NCBI RefSeq assembly: GCF_009909205.1 | Contig: NZ_JAAAPN010000001.1 | Location: forward strand, 248,001-312,000 | Length of the DNA stretch: 64,000 bases | Source of the DNA: Aquabacterium fontiphilum | Lineage (GTDB): Bacteria > Pseudomonadota > Gammaproteobacteria > Burkholderiales > Burkholderiaceae_C | Direction: 5' to 3' | Shown: piece after piece, positions 56,691-64,000 of the stretch | Position numbering within the stretch: position 1 is the stretch's first letter | Layout of the letters: the number at the start of each line of letters is the position of its first letter | Made by a program: the position numbers and the translations under genes | Notes under the pieces: generated by a model | What the model saw: only the letters and a program-made list of their open reading frames with translations | The model's database searches: none | Told to the model about the DNA's origin: nothing

Positions 56691-58775
56691 ATGCAAGACA
56701 CGCAGCACAACATACCCGAGGGTCAGGATTCTTCCGTTTCGCCGCGGCTCGGCCGGATGGCGGTCTGGGCGCGCGCGCGCGCCGGGTGGATCGGGCTGGC
56801 CCTGGTCAGCCTGGTGCTGGCGGCCATCACCGGCTCGGCCGTCTGGTGGCTCAGCCAGTCTTCTGGCGCGCTGACCCAGCCGTCGGGGGCCAGCCGTGAA
56901 GCCGGCGTGCAGGAACTGACCCGGGCCTGGTCTGTTGTCGGTGAGCAAGCCGTGTACCCGCTGGGTGCCGTGGGTCGCCTGGTGATGCTGCCTGACGAAT
57001 GGGCACGCAGCCACCCTGGCCATCAGGGCGCCGTCTGGTATCGCTTTCTGTTCGATGCGCCGCCTCCCGATGCACGGGCAGACCTGCTGGCCCTGCACAT
57101 CGAGCGCGCTTGCTCGGCCGTCGAGGTTCACCTCAACGGCCAATTGCTCTACCGCAGCGGTCGTCTGCGTGAGCCTGTGGCGCGCCAGTGTCACCGGCCG
57201 CACCTCGTGCCGCTACCGTCTGCTCTGATGCAGGGGCGAGACAACCAGCTCGACCTGAAGGTCGTGGGCTATCCGCTGGAGCGGGTCACGGCGCGCGAGC
57301 GCGCCGGTGGGCTCGCCGGCGTGAAGATTGGCCCTTTGCCGGCGCTGCGCAGCCTGCACGAGGCGCAGGTGTTCTGGACGTCCACCGTCTCGCAGGTGTT
57401 GGGCGGGGTGCTGCTGGTGCTGGGCGCGTTCGCGCTGGGGCTGGCGTGGGTCCGACGTCTGCCCTACCTGGTCTACTTCGGGCTGCTGACCATCGGTTGG
57501 GCGCTGTCCAGCGGGCGCTTCTGGGCGGAGGACTGGCCGGTGCCCAACGCGGCGCTGGAGCTGCTGGTGGCCTTCATCTTCGCCCCCATGACCGGGCTGG
57601 CCGTGCAATTCCTGCTGGGCTATGCCGGCGATGCGCGTCTCGTGATCCGCGGCGTTGACTGGCGGCGTCGCATTGTCTGGGGGTTGTGGGCGCAATGCCT
57701 GCTGTTCCCGCTGACGGTGCTGGTCGCGGGCGAGTCGCTGCTGTTCTTGGTCACGCGGGTGTGGTTCACGCTGTTTGCGCTCGAGCTGTTTACGGCCATC
57801 ACCTACTTCCTGTGGGTGGCGGGCCGGGGCGGGCGCGTCGAGTTCTGGCTGATGAGTGTGGCGCTGGGCGCGGTGGCCGCCGTGGTCGGCATCGAGCTGG
57901 CCTTCCAGTTTGGCTGGCTGCAGGTCTGGGGCGTGCACATCACGCACCTGGTCATGCCGCTGCTGTATGCGGCCGTCGCCGTGCGCCTGATCCAGGTGTA
58001 TGCCCGCGCGCTCCAGACCGCCGAGGGGGCGCGCGTGCAGCTTGAGAAGCGCGTGCAGGAAATCAGCATCGAGATCGAGCGCAACTTCACGCAGATCGCC
58101 GAGTTGCGGGTCGAGCAGATCGCCGAGCGCGAACGCAAGCGCATCGCGGCCGACCTGCACGATGACCTGGGGGCCAAGCTGCTGACCATCGTGCACACCA
58201 GCGACAACGACCGCATCTCCACACTGGCGCGCGAGGCACTGGAAGAGATGCGTTTGTCGGTGCGCGGGCTGACGGGCCGCCCGATGGTGCTGTCCGATGC
58301 CTTGGCCGACTGGCGCAGCGAAGTGGTCTCGCGCCTGGGGCAGGCGGGCATTGAATGCGAATGGCGCAACCCCAACGACACCATCGAAGAGCCGCTGTCG
58401 TCGCGCACCTATGTGCAAACGACGCGCATCGTGCGCGAGGCGGTGAGCAACATCATCAAGCACAGTGCAGCCTCGCACGTCATCATTTCGGCCGATGTGA
58501 ACCTCGAGCAGCACGATTTCGTGCTCGTCATCCAGGACAATGGCCGTGGCATTCCGCTGGAGCTCGATGGTCGACTCGACCGCGGCCACGGCATGACCAC
58601 GATGAAGCACCGGGCCAAGCAGCTCAACGGGCAGTGTCTGGTGGAGTCCGGCCCCGGATTTGGCACCGTGATCCGCCTGACCTTGCCGCTGGAGATCGCC
58701 AGCGTGCAACAAGTCCGGGCGCACGCTGCCCCCGGTTCACCGCCTCCTGCTAGCATGGAGGCTCACACGCGATGA
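56691..58775 (+). CDS. NarL-type membrane sensor histidine kinase
   Basis: A 694-residue kinase. A membrane segment at about 27-50, a periplasmic beta domain (about 75-220), then about seven membrane helices (about 225-445) resemble the 7TM-DISM layout. The dimerisation box is RIAADLHDDLGAK (phospho-His490). The ATPase has REAVSNIIKHS, DNGRGI and GHGMTTMKHRA. The response regulator starts 10 bp downstream, so they form a pair. The stimulus is unknown; relatives bind carbohydrates or small ligands. Confidence 0.88.
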   Translation: MQDTQHNIPEGQDSSVSPRLGRMAVWARARAGWIGLALVSLVLAAITGSAVWWLSQSSGALTQPSGASREAGVQELTRAWSVVGEQAVYPLGAVGRLVMLPDEWARSHPGHQGAVWYRFLFDAPPPDARADLLALHIERACSAVEVHLNGQLLYRSGRLREPVARQCHRPHLVPLPSALMQGRDNQLDLKVVGYPLERVTARERAGGLAGVKIGPLPALRSLHEAQVFWTSTVSQVLGGVLLVLGAFALGLAWVRRLPYLVYFGLLTIGWALSSGRFWAEDWPVPNAALELLVAFIFAPMTGLAVQFLLGYAGDARLVIRGVDWRRRIVWGLWAQCLLFPLTVLVAGESLLFLVTRVWFTLFALELFTAITYFLWVAGRGGRVEFWLMSVALGAVAAVVGIELAFQFGWLQVWGVHITHLVMPLLYAAVAVRLIQVYARALQTAEGARVQLEKRVQEISIEIERNFTQIAELRVEQIAERERKRIAADLHDDLGAKLLTIVHTSDNDRISTLAREALEEMRLSVRGLTGRPMVLSDALADWRSEVVSRLGQAGIECEWRNPNDTIEEPLSSRTYVQTTRIVREAVSNIIKHSAASHVIISADVNLEQHDFVLVIQDNGRGIPLELDGRLDRGHGMTTMKHRAKQLNGQCLVESGPGFGTVIRLTLPLEIASVQQVRAHAAPGSPPPASMEAHTR

Positions 58776-58785
58776 GGCGTCAAGC

Positions 58786-59448
58786 ATGAAGCAAATCCTC
58801 TTGTTGGAAGACCTGCCCGAAATCCGGGCCTGGCTCAAGACGCTGGCGTTCCAGGTGTTTCCCGGCGCGCAGATCAGTGAGGCTTCCCGCATTCACGATG
58901 CGCTGGAGCTGGTCAATGCCATGCGTTTTGATGTGGCCATGGTCGACCTGGGCCTGCCTGATGGCTCCGGTGTCGAGGTGGTGCAGGCGCTGCGCGACAA
59001 GCAGCCCGACACCCAGTCGGTCGTCGTGACCATCCACGATGACGACGAACACCTCTTCCCTGCGCTGCAGGCCGGTGCCTTTGGCTACCTGCTCAAAGAG
59101 CAGTCGCGCGAACAACTCGCCGAGCAACTGCACCGCATCAGCCAGGGTGAGCCGCCGCTGTCGCCGTCGATCGCCCGCCGGGTGATCCAGTACTTCACGG
59201 CCCAGGCGCGCATGCAGCCCGCCCAGCAGCCCGACACCGTCACGCCGCATGTGCAGCTCACCGACCGCGAGAACGAGGTGTTGCTGCGCGTGGCCAAGGG
59301 TTTCACGCTGCCCGAAATCGGCCAGCAGCTCAACCTGTCGCGCCACACCATCGCCGACTACGTCAAGCAAATCTACCGCAAGCTCAACGTGTCGTCGCGC
59401 GCAGAAGCGGCGCTCGAGGCACAGCGCCTGGGCCTGTTCCGTCGCTAA
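58786..59448 (+). CDS. NarL/LuxR response regulator
   Basis: A 220-residue regulator. The receiver has phospho-Asp54 (MVDLGLPDGSG) and LLKEQS. The C-terminal LuxR HTH is LTDRENEVLLRVAKGFTLPEIG plus LSRHTIADYVKQIYRKL. It is the partner of the preceding kinase. It lies 9 bp before ruvA, which may be co-transcribed. Targets are unknown. Confidence 0.9.
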   Translation: MKQILLLEDLPEIRAWLKTLAFQVFPGAQISEASRIHDALELVNAMRFDVAMVDLGLPDGSGVEVVQALRDKQPDTQSVVVTIHDDDEHLFPALQAGAFGYLLKEQSREQLAEQLHRISQGEPPLSPSIARRVIQYFTAQARMQPAQQPDTVTPHVQLTDRENEVLLRVAKGFTLPEIGQQLNLSRHTIADYVKQIYRKLNVSSRAEAALEAQRLGLFRR

Positions 59449-59457
59449 ACTGGCTGG

Positions 59458-60033
59458 ATGATTGCCCGCTTGAGCGGGGTGCTGGCCGAGAAGGCCCCGC
59501 CCTTTGTGCTGGTCGACGTTCACGGTGTCGGCTATGAAGTCCAGGTGCCGATGAGCACCTTCTACAACCTGCCCGAGCTGGGCGGCAAGGTGACGCTGCT
59601 CACGCAGTTCATCGTGCGCGAAGATGCGCAGCTGCTGTTCGGTTTTCTCACCGCCGCTGAGCGCGAATCGTTTCGCGAGCTGATCAAGGTCAGCGGCGTG
59701 GGGCCGCGCATTGCGCTCGCCCTGCTGTCGGGCCTCAGCGCCAACGAGCTGGCGCAGGCCGTGTCGGCCCAGGACACCTCGCGGCTGGTCAAGGTGCCAG
59801 GCATCGGCAAGAAGACAGCAGAGCGCCTGCTGCTGGAACTCAAGGGCAAGCTGGCGCCGGCGCTCGTGCTGCCCGGGCAGGCCCCGGCGTCCGACGCCCA
59901 GGCCGACATCCTTCAGGCCTTGGTGGCGCTGGGCTACTCTGACAAGGAGGCTCAGGTCGCGCTCAAGGCGCTGCCACCGGACGTGTCTGTCAGCGAGGGC
60001 ATCAAGCAGGCCCTCAAGGCACTGGCGCGCTGA
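59458..60033 (+). CDS. ruvA: Holliday junction DNA helicase subunit RuvA
   Basis: A 191-residue protein with the usual RuvA layout: OB-fold domain I ([20 protein letters not shown]), helix-hairpin-helix domain II ([19 protein letters not shown], [18 protein letters not shown]) and domain III at the C-terminus for RuvB ([18 protein letters not shown]). It binds four-way junctions and recruits RuvB. ruvB does not follow here; the next gene overlaps its stop by one base (TGATG). Confidence 0.95.
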   Translation: MIARLSGVLAEKAPPFVLVDVHGVGYEVQVPMSTFYNLPELGGKVTLLTQFIVREDAQLLFGFLTAAERESFRELIKVSGVGPRIALALLSGLSANELAQAVSAQDTSRLVKVPGIGKKTAERLLLELKGKLAPALVLPGQAPASDAQADILQALVALGYSDKEAQVALKALPPDVSVSEGIKQALKALAR

Positions 60034-60959
60034 TGCAGCTATCATCGGCCGCCATGAATTCGGTATGGGCACGATCGGGCGGGTGGTCCGCGTGGCGCGC
60101 GCGATGCGCCAGCTGGGCTGGATGGGGGACATGCGCGCTGACGCTGAGTCTGGCGACCGTGGCGCCCTCGGCATCCGCGGCGCGCGAGGGGCAGCCGCCC
60201 GTGGATTCGGCTGCGGGTTTCTGTCAGCAGGTCGTGCGCAAGTTGCCCAACGTTTCTGCGGCACTGTGCGCGAGCGCCCAGCTCGGCCACAGTTCCGCAC
60301 GCTCTGTCAAGGGGATGCCGCTGTTCCAGCGCGATGTGGTGTCGCCCAACGCGCAGTTGCGCGTGCTGGTGGTCGGCGGCATTCATGGCGATGAGCTGTC
60401 ATCGACTGCGCTGGCCTTGCACTGGATTCGCGCCGCCAAGGAGACGCCGTCCAACATCCATTGGCGCTTCGTGCCCTTGATGAACCCGGACGGCATGCTG
60501 CGGGCCAAGCCCACGCGCATGAACGCCAACGGGGTGGATCTGAACCGCAACTTCCCCACACCCAACTGGGACAAGGAAGCCACGCACTACTGGCAGCAAC
60601 GCACCCGCAAGGACCCACGCCGCTATCCTGGTCCGAGACCCCTGTCAGAGCCCGAGTCGCGCTGGCTGCACGACGAGATGGAGCGCTGGAAGCCGCATCT
60701 GATTGTCTCGATCCACGCGCCTTATGGCGTGCTGGATTTCGACGGTCCCACCGTGCCTCCCGAGCGTCTGGGGCGCCTGTACCTCGACCAGGTCGGCATC
60801 TTCCCCGGCAGCCTGGGCAACTACGGCGGTGTGCACAAAAAGGTGCCGGTGGTCACAATCGAGCTGCCCAGCGCCATCCGTACCCCGCAAGAGGCCGAGA
60901 TCCGCCAGATGTGGCTCGACCTGCTGCGCTGGACCGCCGACCGCCTCGGCGCGGGCTGA
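60033..60959 (+). CDS. Exported M14 zinc carboxypeptidase/amidase-like protein
   Basis: A 308-residue M14-family peptidase, similar in kind to murein peptide amidase. Zinc ligands are in VGGIHGDELSS and SIHAPYG; NPDGML, GVDLNRNFPTPNW and the catalytic Glu in VVTIELPSAI are seen. A signal peptide ends near APSASA. ATG 60033 overlaps the ruvA stop; ATG 60054 is the alternative and would give a shorter signal. It is likely periplasmic, acting on cell-wall peptides; this is inferred from fold. Confidence 0.85.
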   Translation: MQLSSAAMNSVWARSGGWSAWRARCASWAGWGTCALTLSLATVAPSASAAREGQPPVDSAAGFCQQVVRKLPNVSAALCASAQLGHSSARSVKGMPLFQRDVVSPNAQLRVLVVGGIHGDELSSTALALHWIRAAKETPSNIHWRFVPLMNPDGMLRAKPTRMNANGVDLNRNFPTPNWDKEATHYWQQRTRKDPRRYPGPRPLSEPESRWLHDEMERWKPHLIVSIHAPYGVLDFDGPTVPPERLGRLYLDQVGIFPGSLGNYGGVHKKVPVVTIELPSAIRTPQEAEIRQMWLDLLRWTADRLGAG

Positions 60960-60995
60960 GCGCTGCCGGGGCGTCCCTGCAGGCGCTCAGGCCCC

Positions 60996-62636
60996 TCAAC
61001 GCGTTGGGGGTGACTGACCGTCTGGCAGGTGTGCCAGGATGTCCAGCAGGCGCTGGATCTGAAGCGGTTTGACCAGGTAGTGGTGGAAGCCGGTCTGCAG
61101 CGCCCGCGCGATGTGCTCGGGCAGCGCGTCGCCGCTCAGCGCAATCCACTGCACGCGTTTGTGGGCGGGCTGCTGGCTCAGGCGCCGACACAGATCGAGC
61201 CCCGAGCCGTCCGGCAGGCCGATGTCGATCAGCGCCACATCGGGCTGGACGGACTCGATCAAGGTGGCGCCCTCGGCGGCCGTTTCGGCAGCATGCAGGC
61301 GCACCTGCGGGTAGGGTGCGAACAGGGCTTCGACCAGGCTGCGGTTGAGCGCGTTGTCTTCGACATGGACCACACGCAGCGCCGGCAGTACCACGGTGGG
61401 CGAAGGCTTGCGCGTGGCGGCGCGCCCCGTCTGGGTTTCCGCCAGCGGCAGGTGCAGCGAGAACACGCTGCCGTGGCCCAGCGTGCTGCTGACCGCGATG
61501 CGGCCGTGCATCAGCTCGGCCAGGCGCTGCGAGATGGCCAGACCCAAGCCGTTGCCTGCGCCCCCTGCCTCGGGCGCGTTGGCCAGGCGGGTGAAGGGCT
61601 GGAAGAGGCGCGGCAGGTCGTCGGCCGAGATGCCGAAGCCCTGGTCGCGTACCTCCACGATGCCTTCCTGCGAGTCGGGCGAGACCTTGCCCACCAGCCA
61701 CACCGTGCTGCCCGGTGCGCTGAACTGGATGGCGTTGCGCAGCAGGTTGAGCAGGATGGCCCGGGTGTGCTGCCCGTCGGCCCAGACGGCCGGCGACTGG
61801 CTGTCGAGCACCACGGTGATGCGGCGCTGGCGGGCTTCTTCGTCCACCGCAGCCGAGACGTCCTTGAGCAGGGCGCTGAGCTCGACGCGCTGCGTGCGGG
61901 GGCGCACCGGGGCGGCTTCAAGCTGGGTGTAGTCCAGCGCCTGGTCCAGCAGATGCAGCAACTGATGGCCGGCGGCGTGCAGATGCGACAGGTGACGTCG
62001 CGTGGTGTCGTCCATGTTGGCCGCGGCCGTCATCTCCAGCAGCTGGGTGAAGCCCAGGATGGCATTGAGCGGCGCCCGCATGCCGTGGCTCAGGCGCGAC
62101 AGGAACTCGGTGCGCGTGGCCAGCGCAATCTCGGTTTCGAGTCGGCGATCGTGCTCGGCCTCCGCCCGGCGCCGATCACCCAGATCGGTCAGTACCTCGA
62201 TGTAGCGGTGAATCTCGCCGTCGGCGCCCTGGATGGGGTGAACCGAGCGGGCCACCCAGAAGGCTTCGCCATCCTTGCGGTGATGGCATACGGTCAGCTT
62301 GTCGAGGCCCTGGCCGTGCGACAACGACTGGTTGATGCGCGCGATCGTGGCCGGATCGGTCTGGGGGCCGCTGAGCAACTCTTCGGGCAACTGACCATGG
62401 CATTCGGTCAGCGTGAAGCCGGTCATGCGTGTGAAGGCCGGGTTCACCCAGGTGATGCAGCGGCGTGCGTCGCACATGAGGATGGCGTCCGTCACGCGGT
62501 CGGCAATCAGGGCCAGTTCCTGGTTGGTGGCCTGGGCGCGCTGCAGGGCAGACTGCAGCTGCAGGATCTGTTGTGCCTGCGGGTCCGTGGCGGCCTCGCG
62601 GGCCTGTTCTGGCGTGTCGGCAGGACGTTGGGACAT
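60996..62636 (-). CDS. Hybrid histidine kinase with altered H-box
   Basis: A 546-residue cytoplasmic protein with a PAS domain (about 35-165), HisKA, HATPase and a receiver. The H-box reads LSHGMRAPLNAIL, with Gly185 in place of Glu after His184. The ATPase has LLRNAIQFS, DQGFGIS and GNGLGLAIS. The receiver Asp471 lies in ALIDIGLPDGSG. Loss of the acidic residue next to His may weaken autophosphorylation or phosphatase action. Start ATG 62636 was preferred. Divergent from a GPx gene. The signal is unknown. Confidence 0.85.
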   Translation of the reverse strand: MSQRPADTPEQAREAATDPQAQQILQLQSALQRAQATNQELALIADRVTDAILMCDARRCITWVNPAFTRMTGFTLTECHGQLPEELLSGPQTDPATIARINQSLSHGQGLDKLTVCHHRKDGEAFWVARSVHPIQGADGEIHRYIEVLTDLGDRRRAEAEHDRRLETEIALATRTEFLSRLSHGMRAPLNAILGFTQLLEMTAAANMDDTTRRHLSHLHAAGHQLLHLLDQALDYTQLEAAPVRPRTQRVELSALLKDVSAAVDEEARQRRITVVLDSQSPAVWADGQHTRAILLNLLRNAIQFSAPGSTVWLVGKVSPDSQEGIVEVRDQGFGISADDLPRLFQPFTRLANAPEAGGAGNGLGLAISQRLAELMHGRIAVSSTLGHGSVFSLHLPLAETQTGRAATRKPSPTVVLPALRVVHVEDNALNRSLVEALFAPYPQVRLHAAETAAEGATLIESVQPDVALIDIGLPDGSGLDLCRRLSQQPAHKRVQWIALSGDALPEHIARALQTGFHHYLVKPLQIQRLLDILAHLPDGQSPPTR

Positions 62637-62804
62637 GTCTCGGCTCCGAACCGTTGGAGGGTCAGTGTACGGGTATCGGGCCCATGTCGCCACCAGGGAA
62701 CGTCACCGGATGTGAACGGTCACCCACAGGCATTTCCGGGCTTGGCAAGGGTACATGGTGTGCGGCTACGCTTACGGGGTTTCTGTTTCCTGGCCTGGCC
62801 GTTC

Positions 62805-63296
62805 ATGTCTGACATTTATCGTTTCGACGCGCAATCCATTTCTGGCGAAACCGTGCCGCTGTCGCAGTACCGCGGGCAGGTCATGCTCATCGTCAACACC
62901 GCCAGCAAGTGCGGCTTCACGCCGCAGTTCGAGGGGCTGGAGCAGCTGTGGCAGAGCCACGGCCCGCGCGGCCTGGCGATCCTGGGCTTTCCGTGCAACC
63001 AGTTCGGTGGGCAAGACCCGGGCAGCAACGACGAGATCGCCGGCTTCTGTCAGCGCAACTACGGTGTGAGCTTCCCGATGATGGCCAAGATCGATGTGAA
63101 CGGCCCGGATGCCCATCCGCTGTACCGCTATCTGGTCGAACAGGCGCCCGGCATCCTGGGCACCAAGGCCATCAAATGGAACTTCACCAAGTTCCTGGTG
63201 GGGCGCGATGGCCGTGTGCTGGGCCGCTATGCGCCCACCGATTCGCCCAAGTCGCTGATCAAGGACATCGAGGCCGCGCTGGCGGCCAGCGCTTGA
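62805..63296 (+). CDS. Glutathione peroxidase (cytoplasmic)
   Basis: A 163-residue GPx with active-site NTASKCGFTPQ (Cys36), the resolving-type FPCNQFGGQDPG and WNFTKFLV. It has no signal peptide, unlike the copy at 39573, and its FPCNQFGGQ is canonical. It reduces hydroperoxides, in bacteria usually with thioredoxin. The 168-bp gap to the divergent kinase shows no clear promoter. Confidence 0.93.
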   Translation: MSDIYRFDAQSISGETVPLSQYRGQVMLIVNTASKCGFTPQFEGLEQLWQSHGPRGLAILGFPCNQFGGQDPGSNDEIAGFCQRNYGVSFPMMAKIDVNGPDAHPLYRYLVEQAPGILGTKAIKWNFTKFLVGRDGRVLGRYAPTDSPKSLIKDIEAALAASA

Positions 63297-63316
63297 CGCG
63301 AGCGTGTGGCAAAAAG

Positions 63317-63338
63317 CCCGAGCGCCTGCATCGGGTTT
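63317..63338 (+). terminator. Terminator-like hairpin after glutathione peroxidase
   Basis: CCCGA and TCGGG pair around a 9-base loop, preceded by five A and followed by TTT, extendable by A-T pairs. It lies 20 bp after the stop. Confidence 0.45.
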
Positions 63339-63389
63339 GCGCTTTGCTGCTTCAATGCGCGATCCAACACCCAATTTGCGAGGATCACG

Positions 63390-64000
63390 ATGAAGCTGAT
63401 GGATTACGGCGTCAAGCCGATCGATTTCCAGAACCCGGGCACCGCGTCGCGCGATGCGGCTGACGGGCTGACGCGCCGCAGCTTCGTGGTGACCTCGCTG
63501 GCCTCGGGCTTTGCCGTGGCCTCACAGCCGCTGCTGGCGCAGGCTATCACCACCGACACCAAGGGGCTGGTTGCTGGTGAGGTGCAGATCCCGGTGGCCG
63601 GCGGGCAGATCCCCGCTTACCGCGCCATGCCGGCCAAGGCGGGCAAGCACCCGGTGGTGCTGGTGGTGCAGGAGATCTTCGGTGTGCACGAGCACATCAA
63701 GGACATGTGCCGCCGCTACGCCAAGGCCGGTTACTACGCGATCGCGCCCGAGATGTTCGCGCGCCAGGGCGATGTCTCGAAGATGACGGACATCAACGCC
63801 ATCCTGTCGCAGGTGGTCTCCAAGGTGCCCGATGCGCAGGTGTGCGCCGATCTGGACGCGGCCGTGGCCTTTGCCGGCGCCAGCGGCCGTGCAGACACGC
63901 GCCGCGTGGGCCTGGTGGGCTACTGCTGGGGCGGTCGCACGGCCTGGATCTACGCGCACCACAACCCGAAGCTGAAGGCCGCGGTGGCCTACTACGGCCT
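63390..64000 (+). CDS. Tat-exported dienelactone hydrolase family protein, 3' end outside window
   Basis: The frame is open to the right edge (about 203 residues visible). A Tat signal is seen near residues 27-42 ([18 protein letters not shown]). The dienelactone hydrolase core has [14 protein letters not shown] and the nucleophile Cys179 in [12 protein letters not shown]; the Asp and His of the triad lie beyond the window. GAGGA precedes the ATG. Relatives hydrolyse dienelactones or other esters; periplasmic placement is inferred from the signal. Confidence 0.85.
   Translation, partial: MKLMDYGVKPIDFQNPGTASRDAADGLTRRSFVVTSLASGFAVASQPLLAQAITTDTKGLVAGEVQIPVAGGQIPAYRAMPAKAGKHPVVLVVQEIFGVHEHIKDMCRRYAKAGYYAIAPEMFARQGDVSKMTDINAILSQVVSKVPDAQVCADLDAAVAFAGASGRADTRRVGLVGYCWGGRTAWIYAHHNPKLKAAVAYYG

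Overview
The window is a gene-dense, high-GC chromosomal segment from a betaproteobacterium, most likely a Burkholderiales member of the Aquabacterium/Leptothrix/Ideonella type. The grounds are a DUF3567 gene (a betaproteobacterial family), a MetH reduced to its homocysteine-methyltransferase half, a ybeZ-ybeY pair, PEP-CTERM proteins and the codon bias. This placement is an inference. I see no tRNA, rRNA, CRISPR array, phage or insertion sequence.

Region 1 (3-14876) is one tight same-strand operon. It holds the end of a membrane-anchored HlyD-like protein (cut by the window), a shortened SecA-like ATPase, a 3064-residue LEPR-XLL/DUF4347/cadherin giant protein, a periplasmic adaptor and a membrane PAS-GGDEF diguanylate cyclase with an intact I-site. 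It looks like a dedicated export or surface-display system for one giant adhesin, with c-di-GMP signalling built in. It is the best candidate here for an undescribed system.

Region 2 (15012-33192) is acyl-CoA catabolism. One operon (carboxyltransferase, acyl-CoA dehydrogenase, hydratase, biotin carboxylase, BKACE) is divergent from a MerR regulator. A second operon (acyl-CoA dehydrogenase, thiolase, FadB-like protein, alpha-methylacyl-CoA racemase) is divergent from a TetR regulator. The same palindrome, TTGACGTTAACGTCAA, lies in both control regions, so I infer one regulon for methyl-branched substrates (leucine/isovalerate or acyclic terpenes). A hybrid histidine kinase, a degenerate GGDEF protein and a 46-residue Cys-containing small protein lie between them.

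Region 3 (33238-36643) has a ferritin-like protein, a Crp/Fnr regulator and two tandem PEP-CTERM paralogues with Crp-like dyads upstream.

Region 4 (36652-46257) is a light-response island. A CarH/LitR-type B12 photoreceptor (W-x9-EH present) is followed by DUF2256 and a photolyase. Divergent from it run a glutathione peroxidase, FAD oxidoreductase, DUF1365, cyclopropane-synthase-like methyltransferase, MFS protein, DUF3833 lipoprotein and SDR, with repeated ATGA overlaps. A membrane-lipid modification pathway switched on by light is the likely role.

Region 5 (46420-64000) is mixed: DUF3567, two tandem GGDEF-EAL proteins, a voltage-gated potassium channel, MetH N-terminal half, lipocalin, chemoreceptor, YbeY and PhoH, a NarL-type two-component pair, RuvA, an M14 peptidase, a hybrid histidine kinase with an altered H-box, a second glutathione peroxidase and the start of a Tat-exported dienelactone hydrolase.
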